NCBI GenBank assembly: GCA_014155875.1
Contig: JACEFZ010011063.1
Location: forward strand, 372,001 to 436,000
Source: Cepaea nemoralis
Lineage: Eukaryota > Mollusca > Gastropoda > Stylommatophora > Helicidae
Direction of reading: 5' to 3'
DNA: 64,000 bases
Shown here one piece after another: positions 21,691 through 31,655 of this stretch. Under the pieces are notes generated by a model. That model was not told the origin of the DNA, made no database searches, and worked only from the letters and a program-made list of their open reading frames with translations. The translations under genes and the position numbers were made by a program. Numbering within the stretch: position 1 is the stretch's first letter; the number at the start of each line of letters is the position of its first letter.

Positions 21691-24363
21691 TGTCGTAGCA
21701 CTGCCTGGGGTGAGGGGAACCTGCTATCACACTTTCACAACGGGATGTCGTTAGCCCTGGGACCTAGATGACCTCAGTCCACAAAACCCCTTCAGCCCTT
21801 GTATCACTATCTCCCTCACTATCAACCAAGGGACGTTACCACTTTCAATCCTCGTCCTGAAAATATGAAACAACTCTGGTATCTAACTATGTAAACAAGG
21901 TGGTGTATTATACATGATGAATGAGGATGATGATGAGAACTCCGAGAAAGGCCTCACTGTATCTAGGTGAGACAAGACAGGAATGTGCACAAGCAGTCTC
22001 ATGGCAGAGTTATCATCATCGAGAAGACAGGTCAAGAGGATCACGTTAAGGTCAACACGAGTACCGCCTCACCGCGTGTATCCAGCTTCCTGCCAGGTCT
22101 CGTCTTCTCGAAGATGACAGGACGTTTACTGGGTCGCCTCAAGTGTATCTGGAACCTCGTGTCTGGGATGACCTGAAAGACAGGCTCACCATATTGAACA
22201 GATATTTCCCAAAGTCTCTGGTGTGGCCAGGGACCTGTAATCATCTGATGTACCCCTGCAAGGTAACACGTAGACTGCTGGACCGGAGAGAGTTCTCTGT
22301 TTCCCTATATGCTGTCTAAAGTCACTTGAGTCACTGGAGGAGGAACTCTCCAGTACAATCATACACATACGCCTGAGTGGCTGGGCACTTGGTGAAGCTG
22401 GAATAGTTCAGTAACTTGTGGTGGCTCTGTAGATAGTCTGCACATCTTGGTCACGGCTTGACAAGTGTACTTGCCTTGGGTGGAAGATTATTAACCAAAT
22501 AACAATCAAAACCATCATGTCAGGTTCTGTTACGTGACGTTTCGCTGGCAGAGTTGTAGCTGGTGACATACTTCGATGTAGACTCTCGGGTTAGGTACAC
22601 TCGGACATCATAGCGGTGCTCAAGGAATGCTCAAAACGTCTCTTGCCTTGGTCCGTCTCACTTGACCCGTCATCAGATCTTCACGTAGCTCTCATGAGGG
22701 TAGAACCTGGGGAAGAATAACACTCGTGAAAGTAGTGTGACTCAAGCTTACTTCAGCGCATACACTCCTACTCATAGTCTCTCAGCAGGCGGATCCTTCC
22801 CCTAAAGATGTCGACTTCCTCATTGGCTGCTCGCATCTACACATGATTAACTGGGCTTAGGGCTGGACCGGTAGCTGACTGAACGCCGTCATCTTCTCCG
22901 GACTGAAGAAGAGATGGGCCCAAAGATTCTGTCCCCTGTCGCTGAGAGGTTGTCCTATCCTGCAGACTGCTACATAACATATAGGGTTAGTGAGTTAGTG
23001 ATACTCATAAGCAGAATGGCCCTGAAGGAGGGCCGAAGGTATCACATCTGGAACCCCTCCCAGTTATCCGCCAGAGATTATATCGTACCGTGCCGCAGGT
23101 ACAATATCCAATAGATCCAGTAAATATACAGGGTGATCCCCATGTTGCAGAAATCCACACCCTTTTCTCCCTTACCTGATTCCAGGTCGGGACATTTAGA
23201 ACGGTGTCCTGTTCCATAGGAACAATCCTGTCGCAACAATCACTTCTTCCTTTATCAACATCTCTGGAATCCACTATACATTAAGCTGGTATTACGTCGA
23301 GGGATACTAATTAAAAGACAGATGTGAGGAAAGCCAAGAAGAAAGCCAGTGGTCGCCCCACCACATGCCACGAAGTTCGACTCCCGATACGACCTTGAAA
23401 CGACCTCTGAGGTTTCGGTCGACCGGTGCATTCGATTTGTCTTACTCGCCCGAGTTAATCGATATATGTAACACGCTATACACGATGCGACTCCTTAATC
23501 TACTTCCGGTTGCGCTACGGGTAACGGTTCGGCCACGCCGAACTTGCCGACGCTCGAATTCATGAAGTTGGCCATGTGTGAACTCAAATTACAGGTCTCG
23601 TTTCCCTGACCCCGATTTGCCCGATCTACAGTGGCTGTGAATAAGCCGCGCGCTGCTAACCTAATAAATATCTTTGCAGTACAAAGCTGGTAAACACGCG
23701 TTTGCAACAGGCTTAAATTACAGGTTTAAAACACAAGCCTACAACAGTTCACACCTGACCTACTTTCTCGTGACGGTCAGTAATGCATCCTAGCAGTCTC
23801 GCGTTACGAAACACCGACACAGCCTTACTTAAGAAAAAAGGCTTTACACGTACCTTCACACAAACAGGCCAACAGTTGATATGGGAGCCGTTGCCATTTC
23901 AATAGGACATGATGTCGAAGTTCTCTAAAACTCATCAAGACATGTGTCGTCCCGCTCTCCATTACCAGTCACAGGGCCATACCGCCGTCTGTCTGCCTGA
24001 GAGTTCAGCTTGCAACTGACTCTTTGTGTGCTGGACGTACTACTGTGGCTTCGCGCCAGACTTGCGCAATCCGCAGTGTCGGAAATCAGTTTCCAACAAC
24101 CGCTTTCTGGATTCTTCTACAAGGGTGAGGAATCGCTATGGTCGGGGTTCAGTTATTTACTGGTGGTTTCCCCTCGACCAGTAATATTGCGCCAGACTTG
24201 CGCAATCCGCAGTGTCGGAAATCAGTTTCCAACAACCGCTTTCTGGATTCTTCTACAGGGGTGAGGAATCGCTATGGTCGGGGTTCAGTTATTTACTGGT
24301 GGTTTCCCCTCGACCAGGAATATTCCACCAGGCTGCCCGGTGTCTCCACGGACATTTCGCCAG
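21691..24363. other. Unassigned block replacing part of arm B
   Basis: It lies between GTTGTAAC (21690) and GCTCACAAACGATG (24364). In arm A these points are only about 32 bp apart, and those 32 bp are missing here. The block is therefore an insertion with a small deletion, or a rearrangement. No open frame exceeds 106 codons and no protein motif is recognised. GC content looks higher than in the arm. Confidence 0.5.
24052..24325 (+). repeat. About 136-bp tandem duplication
   Basis: Two almost identical copies run from GCGCCAGACTTGCGCAATCC to CCCTCGACCAG-AATATT, differing at only a few bases. The near-identity implies a recent duplication. Confidence 0.9.
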
Positions 24364-24381
24364 GCTCACAAACGATGCCTT

Positions 24382-24390
24382 CTATTTATA
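24382..24390 (-). promoter_or_regulatory. TATA box in arm B
   Basis: Reverse complement of the TATAAATAG at 9121. The block at 21691-24363 begins just downstream of where the initiator would be, so this promoter has been separated from its zinc-finger gene. Confidence 0.45.
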
Positions 24391-24895
24391 CACTGTCTGC
24401 ATTGTGCATACGACACTACAGTCCTGACATGGTGTTTTGTAGACAACGTCATACATAAAGAATATGCTGAGTTTATTTTTTTCCCGCGGTACCACCGGGT
24501 TGACGTGGCGTTTAGTAGACAACGTCCCACCATTTTTTTTCTCACACAGCCACCAACCACAACCACCAACCGCAACTACCAACCGCAAGTAGACAAATCC
24601 TCTCATGCCGCCCACACAACCAACGTCACGCATGCGCAGACGCCCACATATATACGCCACAAGCACCAACCGCAACAACGAAGTCTGTTTTACTTTTTCA
24701 AGGTTTTCATTTGTAACCCGTATGATGATAGTGAATAAACCACTACGACCCTCTACAGACAGTATACCGGTCATATTTACTTATCAATCCCCTCTTCAGA
24801 CTCAAATCACAACCCTAACCCTATCCCACGGGGACCCAAGTGGTCTTGGACTCTGAAAAGCAGTGGTTAATAACCTTACATTACTACTCACGAGC

Positions 24896-25770
24896 AAATG
24901 GTAATTGTCACGGAAGTAACGAACATTGTCACGGAGGAAATGTTCATTGTCTCAGATTAAATATTAATTGCCATTGAAGTATTGTTCATTGTCATGGGAG
25001 AATGTTCATTGCCACGAATAAAATGTTTTTTTTTTTTTTTTTTTCACGGAAGTAATTTTTTTCTGGCACTAAGGAACTATTTATTGTCACGGAGGATTTG
25101 ATCAAGGTCACGGAGAAAGTGTTCATTGTCATGGACGACATATTGATATTCGCAGAGAAAATGTTAATTGTCAACGAGAAAATGGTTTTTGTTTTTGCGG
25201 AGGAAATGTACTATGTCACAGAGGAAATGTTTTTTGTCATGGAGAAAATGTTCATTGTCACTGAAGTAATGGTCTTTATCATGGATAAAATGTTCATTGT
25301 CACAGAGGAAATGTTCATTGTCACGGAAGTAATGTTCATTGTCACTGAGGAAATGTTCATTGTCACGGAGGAACAGTTCATCGACACAGAGGAATTGTTC
25401 ATTGTCGCGGAAGTAATGTTCATTGTCATGGAAGTAACGTTCATTGTCGCGGAAGTAATGTTCACTTTCACCGAAGTTCATTATCACGGAGGAAAGGTCT
25501 TTTGTCGTGGAGGAAATGTTTATTGTCATGGAGGAAATGTTTATTGTCACGGATTAAATTATTATTGTCACGGAGGAAATCTTCTTTGTCACGGAGGAAA
25601 TGTTCATTGTCACGGAGGAAATGTTCCTTGTCACGGAAGTAATGTTCATTGTCACAGAAGTAATGTTCATTGTCAGGGAGGAATTGTTCATTGTCATAGA
25701 AGTAATGTTCATTGTCACGGAAGAAATATTTATTGTCACGCAAATAATGTTCATTGTTACGGATGAAATG
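24896..25770 (-). repeat. 21-bp satellite, copy B (reverse)
   Basis: About 40 units of the reverse complement of GTGACAATGAACATTTCCTCC abut the outer end of arm B, mirroring the array at 7565-8510. A poly-T of about 20 bp at 25024 replaces the A-rich stretch seen near 8310-8330. Confidence 0.95.
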
Positions 25771-25920
25771 TAGAAAAGACGAAGAAATCCCGTGTATCGG
25801 AAATAGTTTATAGGGAATAGAAGCTGTTCGATTACCAGATGTGTAGAAAACATGAAGATTTAATATGTGACTTACAGAAGTGTATAGAACATAGAAGATT
25901 AAATGTGTGATTAACAGCGG

Positions 25921-26431
25921 CATTCCGGTGGATAGAGGAGACTACTGCAACACACGCTGTGTTCATTACGGATTCAAAGATTATGCTTAGCAAGGTGAAG
26001 AAAGGAATGTTTCGTGTGAAATGGCTCTCGTCGCTTCAGAGGTCACAGATTGTGAGAATTGTTTGGATATTTTGCCCTGGCCATGTGGGTGTACGGGGGA
26101 ATGAACAGGCTGATAGGCTAGCAGGGAATGCACCTCTTGGTGGTATCTTGTCTATGGACAAGGAGGAGGTGGTCGTGCGCTTGTGGGACCAGGTGGAGAA
26201 GCCGGAGGAACAGATTGAGAACCCATATGTGGAAAGAATGAAATTGCGGGGAATAAGCAGGGGTTCTGGAAGAATCTCAAAACTGAGAGGGAAGACCAGG
26301 AGAACTTTTAATCAGATAGCGGTGGGAACAATTAGTAGTATGACTCTTTGCTGGCTGTTGAATGAGGGGACGGAGCACGTATGGGAATGTCCTGAGTGCA
26401 GTGATGTCGGTTCTTAACTCAACTCAACTCA
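25921..26431 (+). mobile_element. 5'-truncated RNase-H LINE fragment
   Basis: An open frame (25959-26417) reads as the end of a LINE RNase H domain: a CPGHVGVRGNEQADRLAG motif with the conserved H-x-G-x-x-GNE-x-AD, then a C-terminal stretch ending in a Cys-containing WECPEC. The 3' tail is ACTCA pentamers (26416-26431). It interrupts the TTCTATGTTCTATACACT tandem repeat, which resumes at 26435. The family is the same type as the element at 51224-53330. Confidence 0.75.
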
Positions 26432-26610
26432 ACACGTGTGACTTACATAAGTGTATAGAACATAGAAGACTCAATGTGTGACATAGAGAAGTATATAGAA
26501 CAAAGCAGAATTAATGTGTGACTTACATAAGTATAGAAGATATAATGTTTGAAATACATAACATAGAAGATTTATTGTGTTGCTTACAGAAATGTATAGA
26601 ATAGTCATCT
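26432..26610 (-). repeat. About 60-bp tandem repeat, right outer flank
   Basis: Reverse complement of the repeat at 7190-7530. A short part also precedes the LINE fragment at 25840-25915. Confidence 0.75.
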
Positions 26611-26689
26611 GCGTAGTTTCGCCACTGTTTATAACATAAAGTCGCTTAAAAGTCGACAGGGTCGACTTAATTGCACCGGGTTTTAATCC

Positions 26690-26885
26690 CATATGACTCG
26701 ATCTCTTTCCGCAGCGTGGAAAGCGTAGCTCAAAGCACGAACTCTGTAGCTCTAGCGACGACCCACAGGAGTCTTCAAAAAATTTCATTTGTGAATCGAA
26801 GGACGCAGACCGGAATCGAACCCACAACCTTCGGAGCCCGAGTCAATCGGCTTGACAAAGACTCCTATAGCCTGTTTGTAACATG
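26690..26885 (-). mobile_element. Putative tRNA-like SINE
   Basis: The reverse strand has a B-box-like GGGTTCGATTCCGGTC about 45 bp after an A-box-like start (GTCTTTGTCAAGCCG). This layout suits a tRNA-derived SINE head. It is not the SINE family at 13831, and no second copy is seen in the window. A decayed tRNA gene is the alternative. Confidence 0.4.
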
Positions 26886-27106
26886 TCGGCTGAAAGTATT
26901 AGGCCATTTGACCACAAATTTAACGCAAGTGGTTCTCTGCTAGATATCTTTTTTTGATGTATGTTAGCTATCAGTAAAATAATGACACAATCAACGGTCG
27001 ACTTGAAACAAGTTTACAGCAAGATGTTGAATATGGAGTTGACTATTATTAGTCCCTAGAAGTTCCCAACGGCCAATAACTAAAGGTTTCTCAACTAGTA
27101 ATTTAA

Positions 27107-27439
27107 ATAGACAAACAAGAAGATGTGTTATTCCCGATTTTAGAATGCAGTATCAAGCCCGAACACGTGTTCGCAGTGTTTGTTTCAATTGCTGATGAAC
27201 TCTTTGACGATAATTTCATCAACTATGGGATAATAATGAGGCTTTGTATACTTGGTATGCGTCAGGTTTAGCATCTGGTTGATAATTCTTACAATGCAGA
27301 TGTGAATGTCCAAGACATGGAAAACCGCTTTGCTACATATGTAGGCACGTATATGACTGATAAACTACATCCTTGGATGCTAAGACAACAAGGTGGATGG
27401 CGTAATTTCTACACTTGGCTGCAAGCAACAGTTGAATAA
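27107..27439 (+). pseudogene. Bcl-2-family-like protein fragment beside arm end C
   Basis: The frame from 27107 to TAA 27437-27439 (111 codons) has one internal TAG at about 27257. It contains a BH1-like block (ELFDDNFINYGIIM, matching the F-x-x-x-x-NWG pattern) and, 40 residues on, a BH2-like block (HPWMLRQQGGWRNF, matching W-x5-GGW-x-x-F). The spacing between them fits helices 5-7 of Bcl-2 proteins. The upstream part, where BH3/BH4 would lie, closes at 27104 in this frame. There is no C-terminal membrane anchor. It ends 75 bp from a Maverick-like arm end (27513), so it may be a captured regulator of host cell death carried by that element. Family membership is well supported by the motifs; the link to the element is inference from position. 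Confidence 0.65.
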
Positions 27440-27512
27440 ACATATAACTAAAACTTACAACTCAGTATTTCACTTCGTTCTAGTGAGTGTGAGCGCGCTT
27501 GAGTATTTCTTT

Positions 27513-27713
27513 ATCACCAACCGCAAATAGACAACGCTTCTCATACACCCACGTAACCAACGTCACGCATGCGCAGACGCCTACACAGGCAACACCACAG
27601 CCACCAACCGCAACTATCAATATTTTTTTTACTTTTTAAGGTTTCCATTTGTAACCCGTAGGATGATAGTGTTTACACCAATACAACCCTCGACAAATAA
27701 CTAATATCTGCTA
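27513..27713 (-). repeat. Arm end C, inner part (third copy of TIR end)
   Basis: Carries the ACCAACCGCAA motifs and the ACGTCACGCATGCGCAGACG stretch, and aligns with 24540-24780 in arm B. The copy continues at 29242-29330 after a LINE insertion and at 37837-37975 after the gypsy insertion, then meets the satellite. No second arm of this copy is seen upstream in the window. Confidence 0.7.
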
Positions 27714-27866
27714 CCAACCCCTTAACAACGAAAGACACTAAGCCATACCCACTTCCTTCTTCTTCAGCGTTCAGAGCCACTGAGGTTCTTTGCTGCAGAT
27801 ACAATCCGTCTCCATTCGTCTCTCTGGTGGACCTTCTCTTGCCAGTCGTTGATTCCAAGTGCTTGT

Positions 27867-27870
<4 letters not shown>

Positions 27871-27961
<91 letters not shown>
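27871..27961 (+). repeat. (TA)n microsatellite inside LINE coding region
   Basis: About 45 TA units separate WRDN- and the downstream TTGGAATCAACGACTGGCA region of one LINE coding sequence. Confidence 0.97.
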
Positions 27962-27965
<4 letters not shown>

Positions 27966-28195
27966 CTCTCCACAGTCTTCTTGGTTTACCTCGGGGACTA
28001 CGGTCATTTATTTCCTGAGTGTGAGCGAGTTTTGTTTCCTTATTATCTTCCATTCTTTCTATATGCCCCAGCCATTGTAGTCTATTAGCCTTCATGATAC
28101 CTGTGATTAGAGGGGACTTAGATAATAAATGTCTTTGTTACTTCTTCTTTTCCACTCTCCACTTTGTGAATCCCTAATGGGTCCAAAGATGCGTC

Positions 28196-29241
28196 TTAAA
28201 ACTTTGTTCTCAAAGGTTTGTAACAGGGCTTCGTCTCCTTCGTACTCCAGGTTTCAGAGCCATACAGCACAGATGGTCTGATCAGTGTTATGTATATTGT
28301 GATTTTGGTGTTACGAGATAGCGCATTTGATTTTACTAGATGCTGTAGTGCATAGTATATCTTATTTCCAGAATTGACTCTAGTTTGTATTTCTTCCCTT
28401 ATGATGTTGGAGCAGTTGAAGATTGTACCCAGGTATTTGTATGTTTCCGTTCTTTTAATGGTCATAGAGTTTTTAGCAATTCCTTCTCTTGAAATTACCA
28501 TATATTCTATCTTATATTGGTTGATAACCAGTCCCATCTGTTGGGCTTTTTCCTTTAAGTGAGTTAATATTTCTAATGTCTTTTGTTCATTTCCTCCTAT
28601 AATATCTATATCATCTGCATAACCAAGCAGCTTGGATGTTCCTCCAATATCACATTCCTCCTTTACCTTCCTTACCACTTTCTCTAGAGCCAGATTGAAG
28701 AGTAGCGGCGATTTTTTCAAGCCAGGTGTTATAAGGAAAGGGTCTGATTTCCTGCCTTTATATGTTACTATATAATAAGTATCTTCAATGCATAGTCTGG
28801 TCATGTTGATTAACTTCCTTGGTATTCCAAATTCCTGCATAGCATTCCATAGACTATTCTTATGGGCACTATCATAAGCCTTTTTAAAATCCACAAAATT
28901 GTTATGGAGATCTCTTTTATATTCCCAATTTTTCTCGGTTATTTGTCGTAAGATAAATATATGATCTATTGTTGATCTGTTTTGTCCAAAACCCGCCTGG
29001 TAGTGACCTAATATGTCTTCTGAATATGGTTCTAGTCTATTTAGTAATACTGCGGATAGTATCGTATAGCTTGTGGACAGTAGTGATATTCCTCTATAAT
29101 TTTCACATTGGAACTTGTCTCCTTTCTTAAAGATAGGTATCAATAATGACTCTTTCCAGTCATGGGGTAATTCTTCTGTCCTCCAGATTTTTATTATTAG
29201 TTCGTATAGCTTTATATGTAATGCATGGCCACCTGCCATAC
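28196..29241 (-). CDS. LINE reverse transcriptase fragment
   Basis: About 348 open codons with NYRGISLLST, FVDFKKAYDSAH (first catalytic Asp) and LGYADDIDIIG (active-site YADD). The GLRQGD-type block has become GLKKSPLLFNLALE, with the Gln-Gly pair and following residues lost, so the enzyme is probably dead. The first residues (MFVMG) come from arm sequence and not from the LINE. The RT type differs from the LINE at 10255 and from the CR1/Jockey type at 54100. Confidence 0.85.
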
Positions 29242-29330
29242 CCATTACAAACAATAATATCGACCATCATTACTTTTAAGATTTTCATTTGTAACCCGTA
29301 ATATGATAGTGAATAAACCACTACGACCCT

Positions 29331-29592
29331 TGTAGCAGAATGAATATCATATCAGTATTAGCTTAGGGGTGCAAGACTACAGCACGCTTGAGCATCCATA
29401 TAGAACAGTAAGAAGGATGCTCAAGTCGTGACGTAGCTTGTTGTTGGGTGGTTACCACCAAGGACGAGGGAAGAGAAGACAACATCATAATTGATTAGTA
29501 CTTGAATTTTGTATCAACCATCATGTGTAAATAAAGCCTGTTTTGAAATAACACAGCAGAACTTGTTGATCCTCTGTATACGCATTGTTACA
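29331..29592 (+). repeat. 5' LTR of gypsy element 1
   Basis: 262 bp, TGTAGC...GTTACA. It differs from the 3' LTR at a single base (A or G in CTTGRATTTT). It contains AATAAAG at 29530. Confidence 0.97.
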
Positions 29593-29602
29593 GATGGATA
29601 AA

Positions 29603-29624
29603 TGGCGCCGCATACAGGATTCGA
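29603..29624 (+). promoter_or_regulatory. Primer-binding site of gypsy element 1
   Basis: TGGCGCCGCATACAGG lies 10 bp inside the LTR. Its complement fits the 3' end of a tRNA exactly: CCA, discriminator G, a 7-base acceptor strand, a 5-base T-stem strand and TTCGAAT as T-loop. I cannot name the tRNA. Confidence 0.7.
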
Positions 29625-30207
29625 TTTTTTTCTTGAATGTCGCGTGAACAACGTGAAGTACGAAAGTCAACATGCCGCATGCTAAAGTGGACCAACCAAT
29701 TTATTGAGGTATGAACTAAATTTTAGACATTCATTAAATAAAAGAAAAAAAAGTTCAAAATCGGTCCAACTATAATTGAATCAAAGTCAAAATTTAAGCA
29801 TTTTTCAGACTACCTAAATTAAACTTACACACATCAAGATTTTTGAATGGAGCCATCTACATAACATGATTGCCTATGACTGTGGAGTTTTATCAAGCTG
29901 TTTTTCGTCAGAAATACTTGAAGCAACGTGATGTTTGTCGAATTGCTGTGAGGTTTGACTTGCATTATTACAGCCGTTTTTACATACTAGCAAAGAAATC
30001 TCAAGACAGCTATAAACAACTCGAATTCAATAGAGAATTGGTTTAAAGGAGCTGTTTCCTTTTGTTATGTTCATTTAATATTGACTTTGAGAACCTGAAG
30101 AAAAATGAGAGCTTATTTTGAGTCAACCCTATTGCTCCTTCAATTGGAAATTACGAGAAAATACAGTTGCGTTCGCTCATCTTGAATCTCCAGCAAATCA
30201 AAATGTT

Positions 30208-30260
30208 TTCAACAAAAGCGAACATTTCAACAGGGTGTCGAAATGTTCGCTTTTGTTGAA
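30208..30260 (+). other. Perfect 21-bp hairpin in gypsy leader
   Basis: A 21-base arm beginning TTCAACAAAAGCG (30208-30228) pairs perfectly with 30240-30260 across an 11-base loop (AACAGGGTGTC). It lies between primer-binding site and gag, where packaging or dimerisation signals sit in retroelements. Confidence 0.85.
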
Positions 30261-30680
30261 GAGAAGACCCAAATTAAATCGTTCTATCGAGCTGGACTCG
30301 CTTTCAAGCCGACGCCTTGAAGAGCCCTGTTAGGGTGAAAAGAAACTGCAAGTCTGGTAGGGGCCCGACCAGGGGCTGAAAGTGAAAGTAACGAAACCTG
30401 AGACGCTGGAAGAAGGATATCACTGAAGTCACGTTTGGATGGCTACTAAATAATACGAACTCCAGACGTTTGAGTTATACATGAACCGTGACAAGGGAAA
30501 TTTTTAAAGAACGTACGTGAATTAACGCTTCTCTTGGATCAAGGAAAGACATGCTTGACGGTAATTAATTAAAGTATAACTGCTAGGAGAACATTTTTAA
30601 TGTGATTTTAATAAGATCATTTAGATAAATTGTTATAAATGTGAATTTGCTTGTATAGGTGTATAGTAAAATATTTCAGC

Positions 30681-31655
30681 ATGGCAGAAGAAGGTTCACT
30701 GACACAAGTTTTGACTGGGGTAGGAACTGTAATAGGTAAACTCAACACAGTCATGAAACAACAAGGAATGGCAGCTGAAATTGTTAAATTTAGCGGACAG
30801 GCAAAAGATTTTCAGAAGTGGATAACTTCAATAGAGAAATATGCATATTTGGTGTCAGCATCAGATGAAGAGAAAATGAAACTTGCTTATCAGGCAGCAA
30901 CAGAACCGGTTTCTGATCATATCAGAAGAAAATTAGAAGCTAGGGTAGATGAGACATGGGAGCAGTTCAAGGACGATTTAGCCCATAAGTACGCTGAAAT
31001 AACGGACCCACAACATGCGTTTTCGGTGTTAAGACAGTCCAAACAAAACACTGGAGAAACTGTACAATTGTTCAGCGATAGGTTGATTAACCTGGCTGAA
31101 GAAGCATTCTTAGGACAGAACGTACGAGGAGAAGAGGTGGAGCGGATGTTGGTCGGGATTTTTGTAGATGGTATAAAATCAGATGGACTGAAATTTAAGC
31201 TGATGAGGGAAAATCCTGAGAGATTATCACAAGCTGTAGATATAGCAGTACAAGAGGAGAACTTGAGACGTAGATTTAGATTGAGAGTAGGACGAGAAAT
31301 AGGTACCAGTCGAGAAGATAGGATTGAAGAGCCCATGGAGATAGGACAAACAAGGTTCGGATGGAATAGGAGAGGAGGTATACAGACATTACAAGGTAGT
31401 AATAGAAATGCTTATGATGAAAGAAGACAAATGAGAAATCCTACAAGTGAGACGGTAGGTAACACAAATAACACAAATATAGTCTGTTGGTCTTGTGGCC
31501 AACGTGGACACATTTTTCGCTTCTGTGGTAACAGGCGTGTCCAGTCGAATACACAAAGTAGAAATGGCAATAGCAGATTAAATAAGAATGTTGAAGATAG
31601 ACACAGAAGTTTTACAAGTACAAGAACGCAGGAAAACCGACGCCCTACCTATTAA
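30681..31655 (+). CDS. gag: Gag polyprotein, gypsy element 1
   Basis: About 324 codons from ATG 30681; an upstream in-frame ATG at 30651 lies in leader sequence and gives an atypical N-terminus. The N-terminal two thirds are helical and charged, as in capsid regions. The C-terminal part is Arg/Asn-rich and contains one CCHC zinc knuckle, CWSCGQRGHIFRFC (C-x2-C-x4-H-x4-C), for RNA binding. The frame is intact. It packages element RNA into intracellular particles. pol begins in the -1 frame before the gag stop. The likely slip site here, GGAAAAC at 31631, is imperfect compared with element 2. Confidence 0.9.
   Translation: MAEEGSLTQVLTGVGTVIGKLNTVMKQQGMAAEIVKFSGQAKDFQKWITSIEKYAYLVSASDEEKMKLAYQAATEPVSDHIRRKLEARVDETWEQFKDDLAHKYAEITDPQHAFSVLRQSKQNTGETVQLFSDRLINLAEEAFLGQNVRGEEVERMLVGIFVDGIKSDGLKFKLMRENPERLSQAVDIAVQEENLRRRFRLRVGREIGTSREDRIEEPMEIGQTRFGWNRRGGIQTLQGSNRNAYDERRQMRNPTSETVGNTNNTNIVCWSCGQRGHIFRFCGNRRVQSNTQSRNGNSRLNKNVEDRHRSFTSTRTQENRRPTY

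Larger units (their letters stand above)
27714..29241 (-). mobile_element. 5'-truncated LINE in arm end C
   Basis: The flanks are both arm sequence that is contiguous at 8700-8745 (left side GCTACC, right side CCCATTACAAAC), so the element lies between them. It encodes a reverse transcriptase (28196-29241) and, after further decay, a C-terminal region starting [11 protein letters not shown] (27990-28095). The C-terminal coding part is split by a 90-bp TA microsatellite at 27871-27961. No endonuclease remains. Confidence 0.8.

Noticed and set aside
25098..25766. 222-codon Val/Met/Glu-rich open frame
   Set aside because: Reading of the 21-bp satellite, whose length is a multiple of three.
26690..26885. 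Functional tRNA gene
   Set aside because: B-box-like and A-box-like sequences are present but no cloverleaf could be completed; kept only as a low-confidence SINE.
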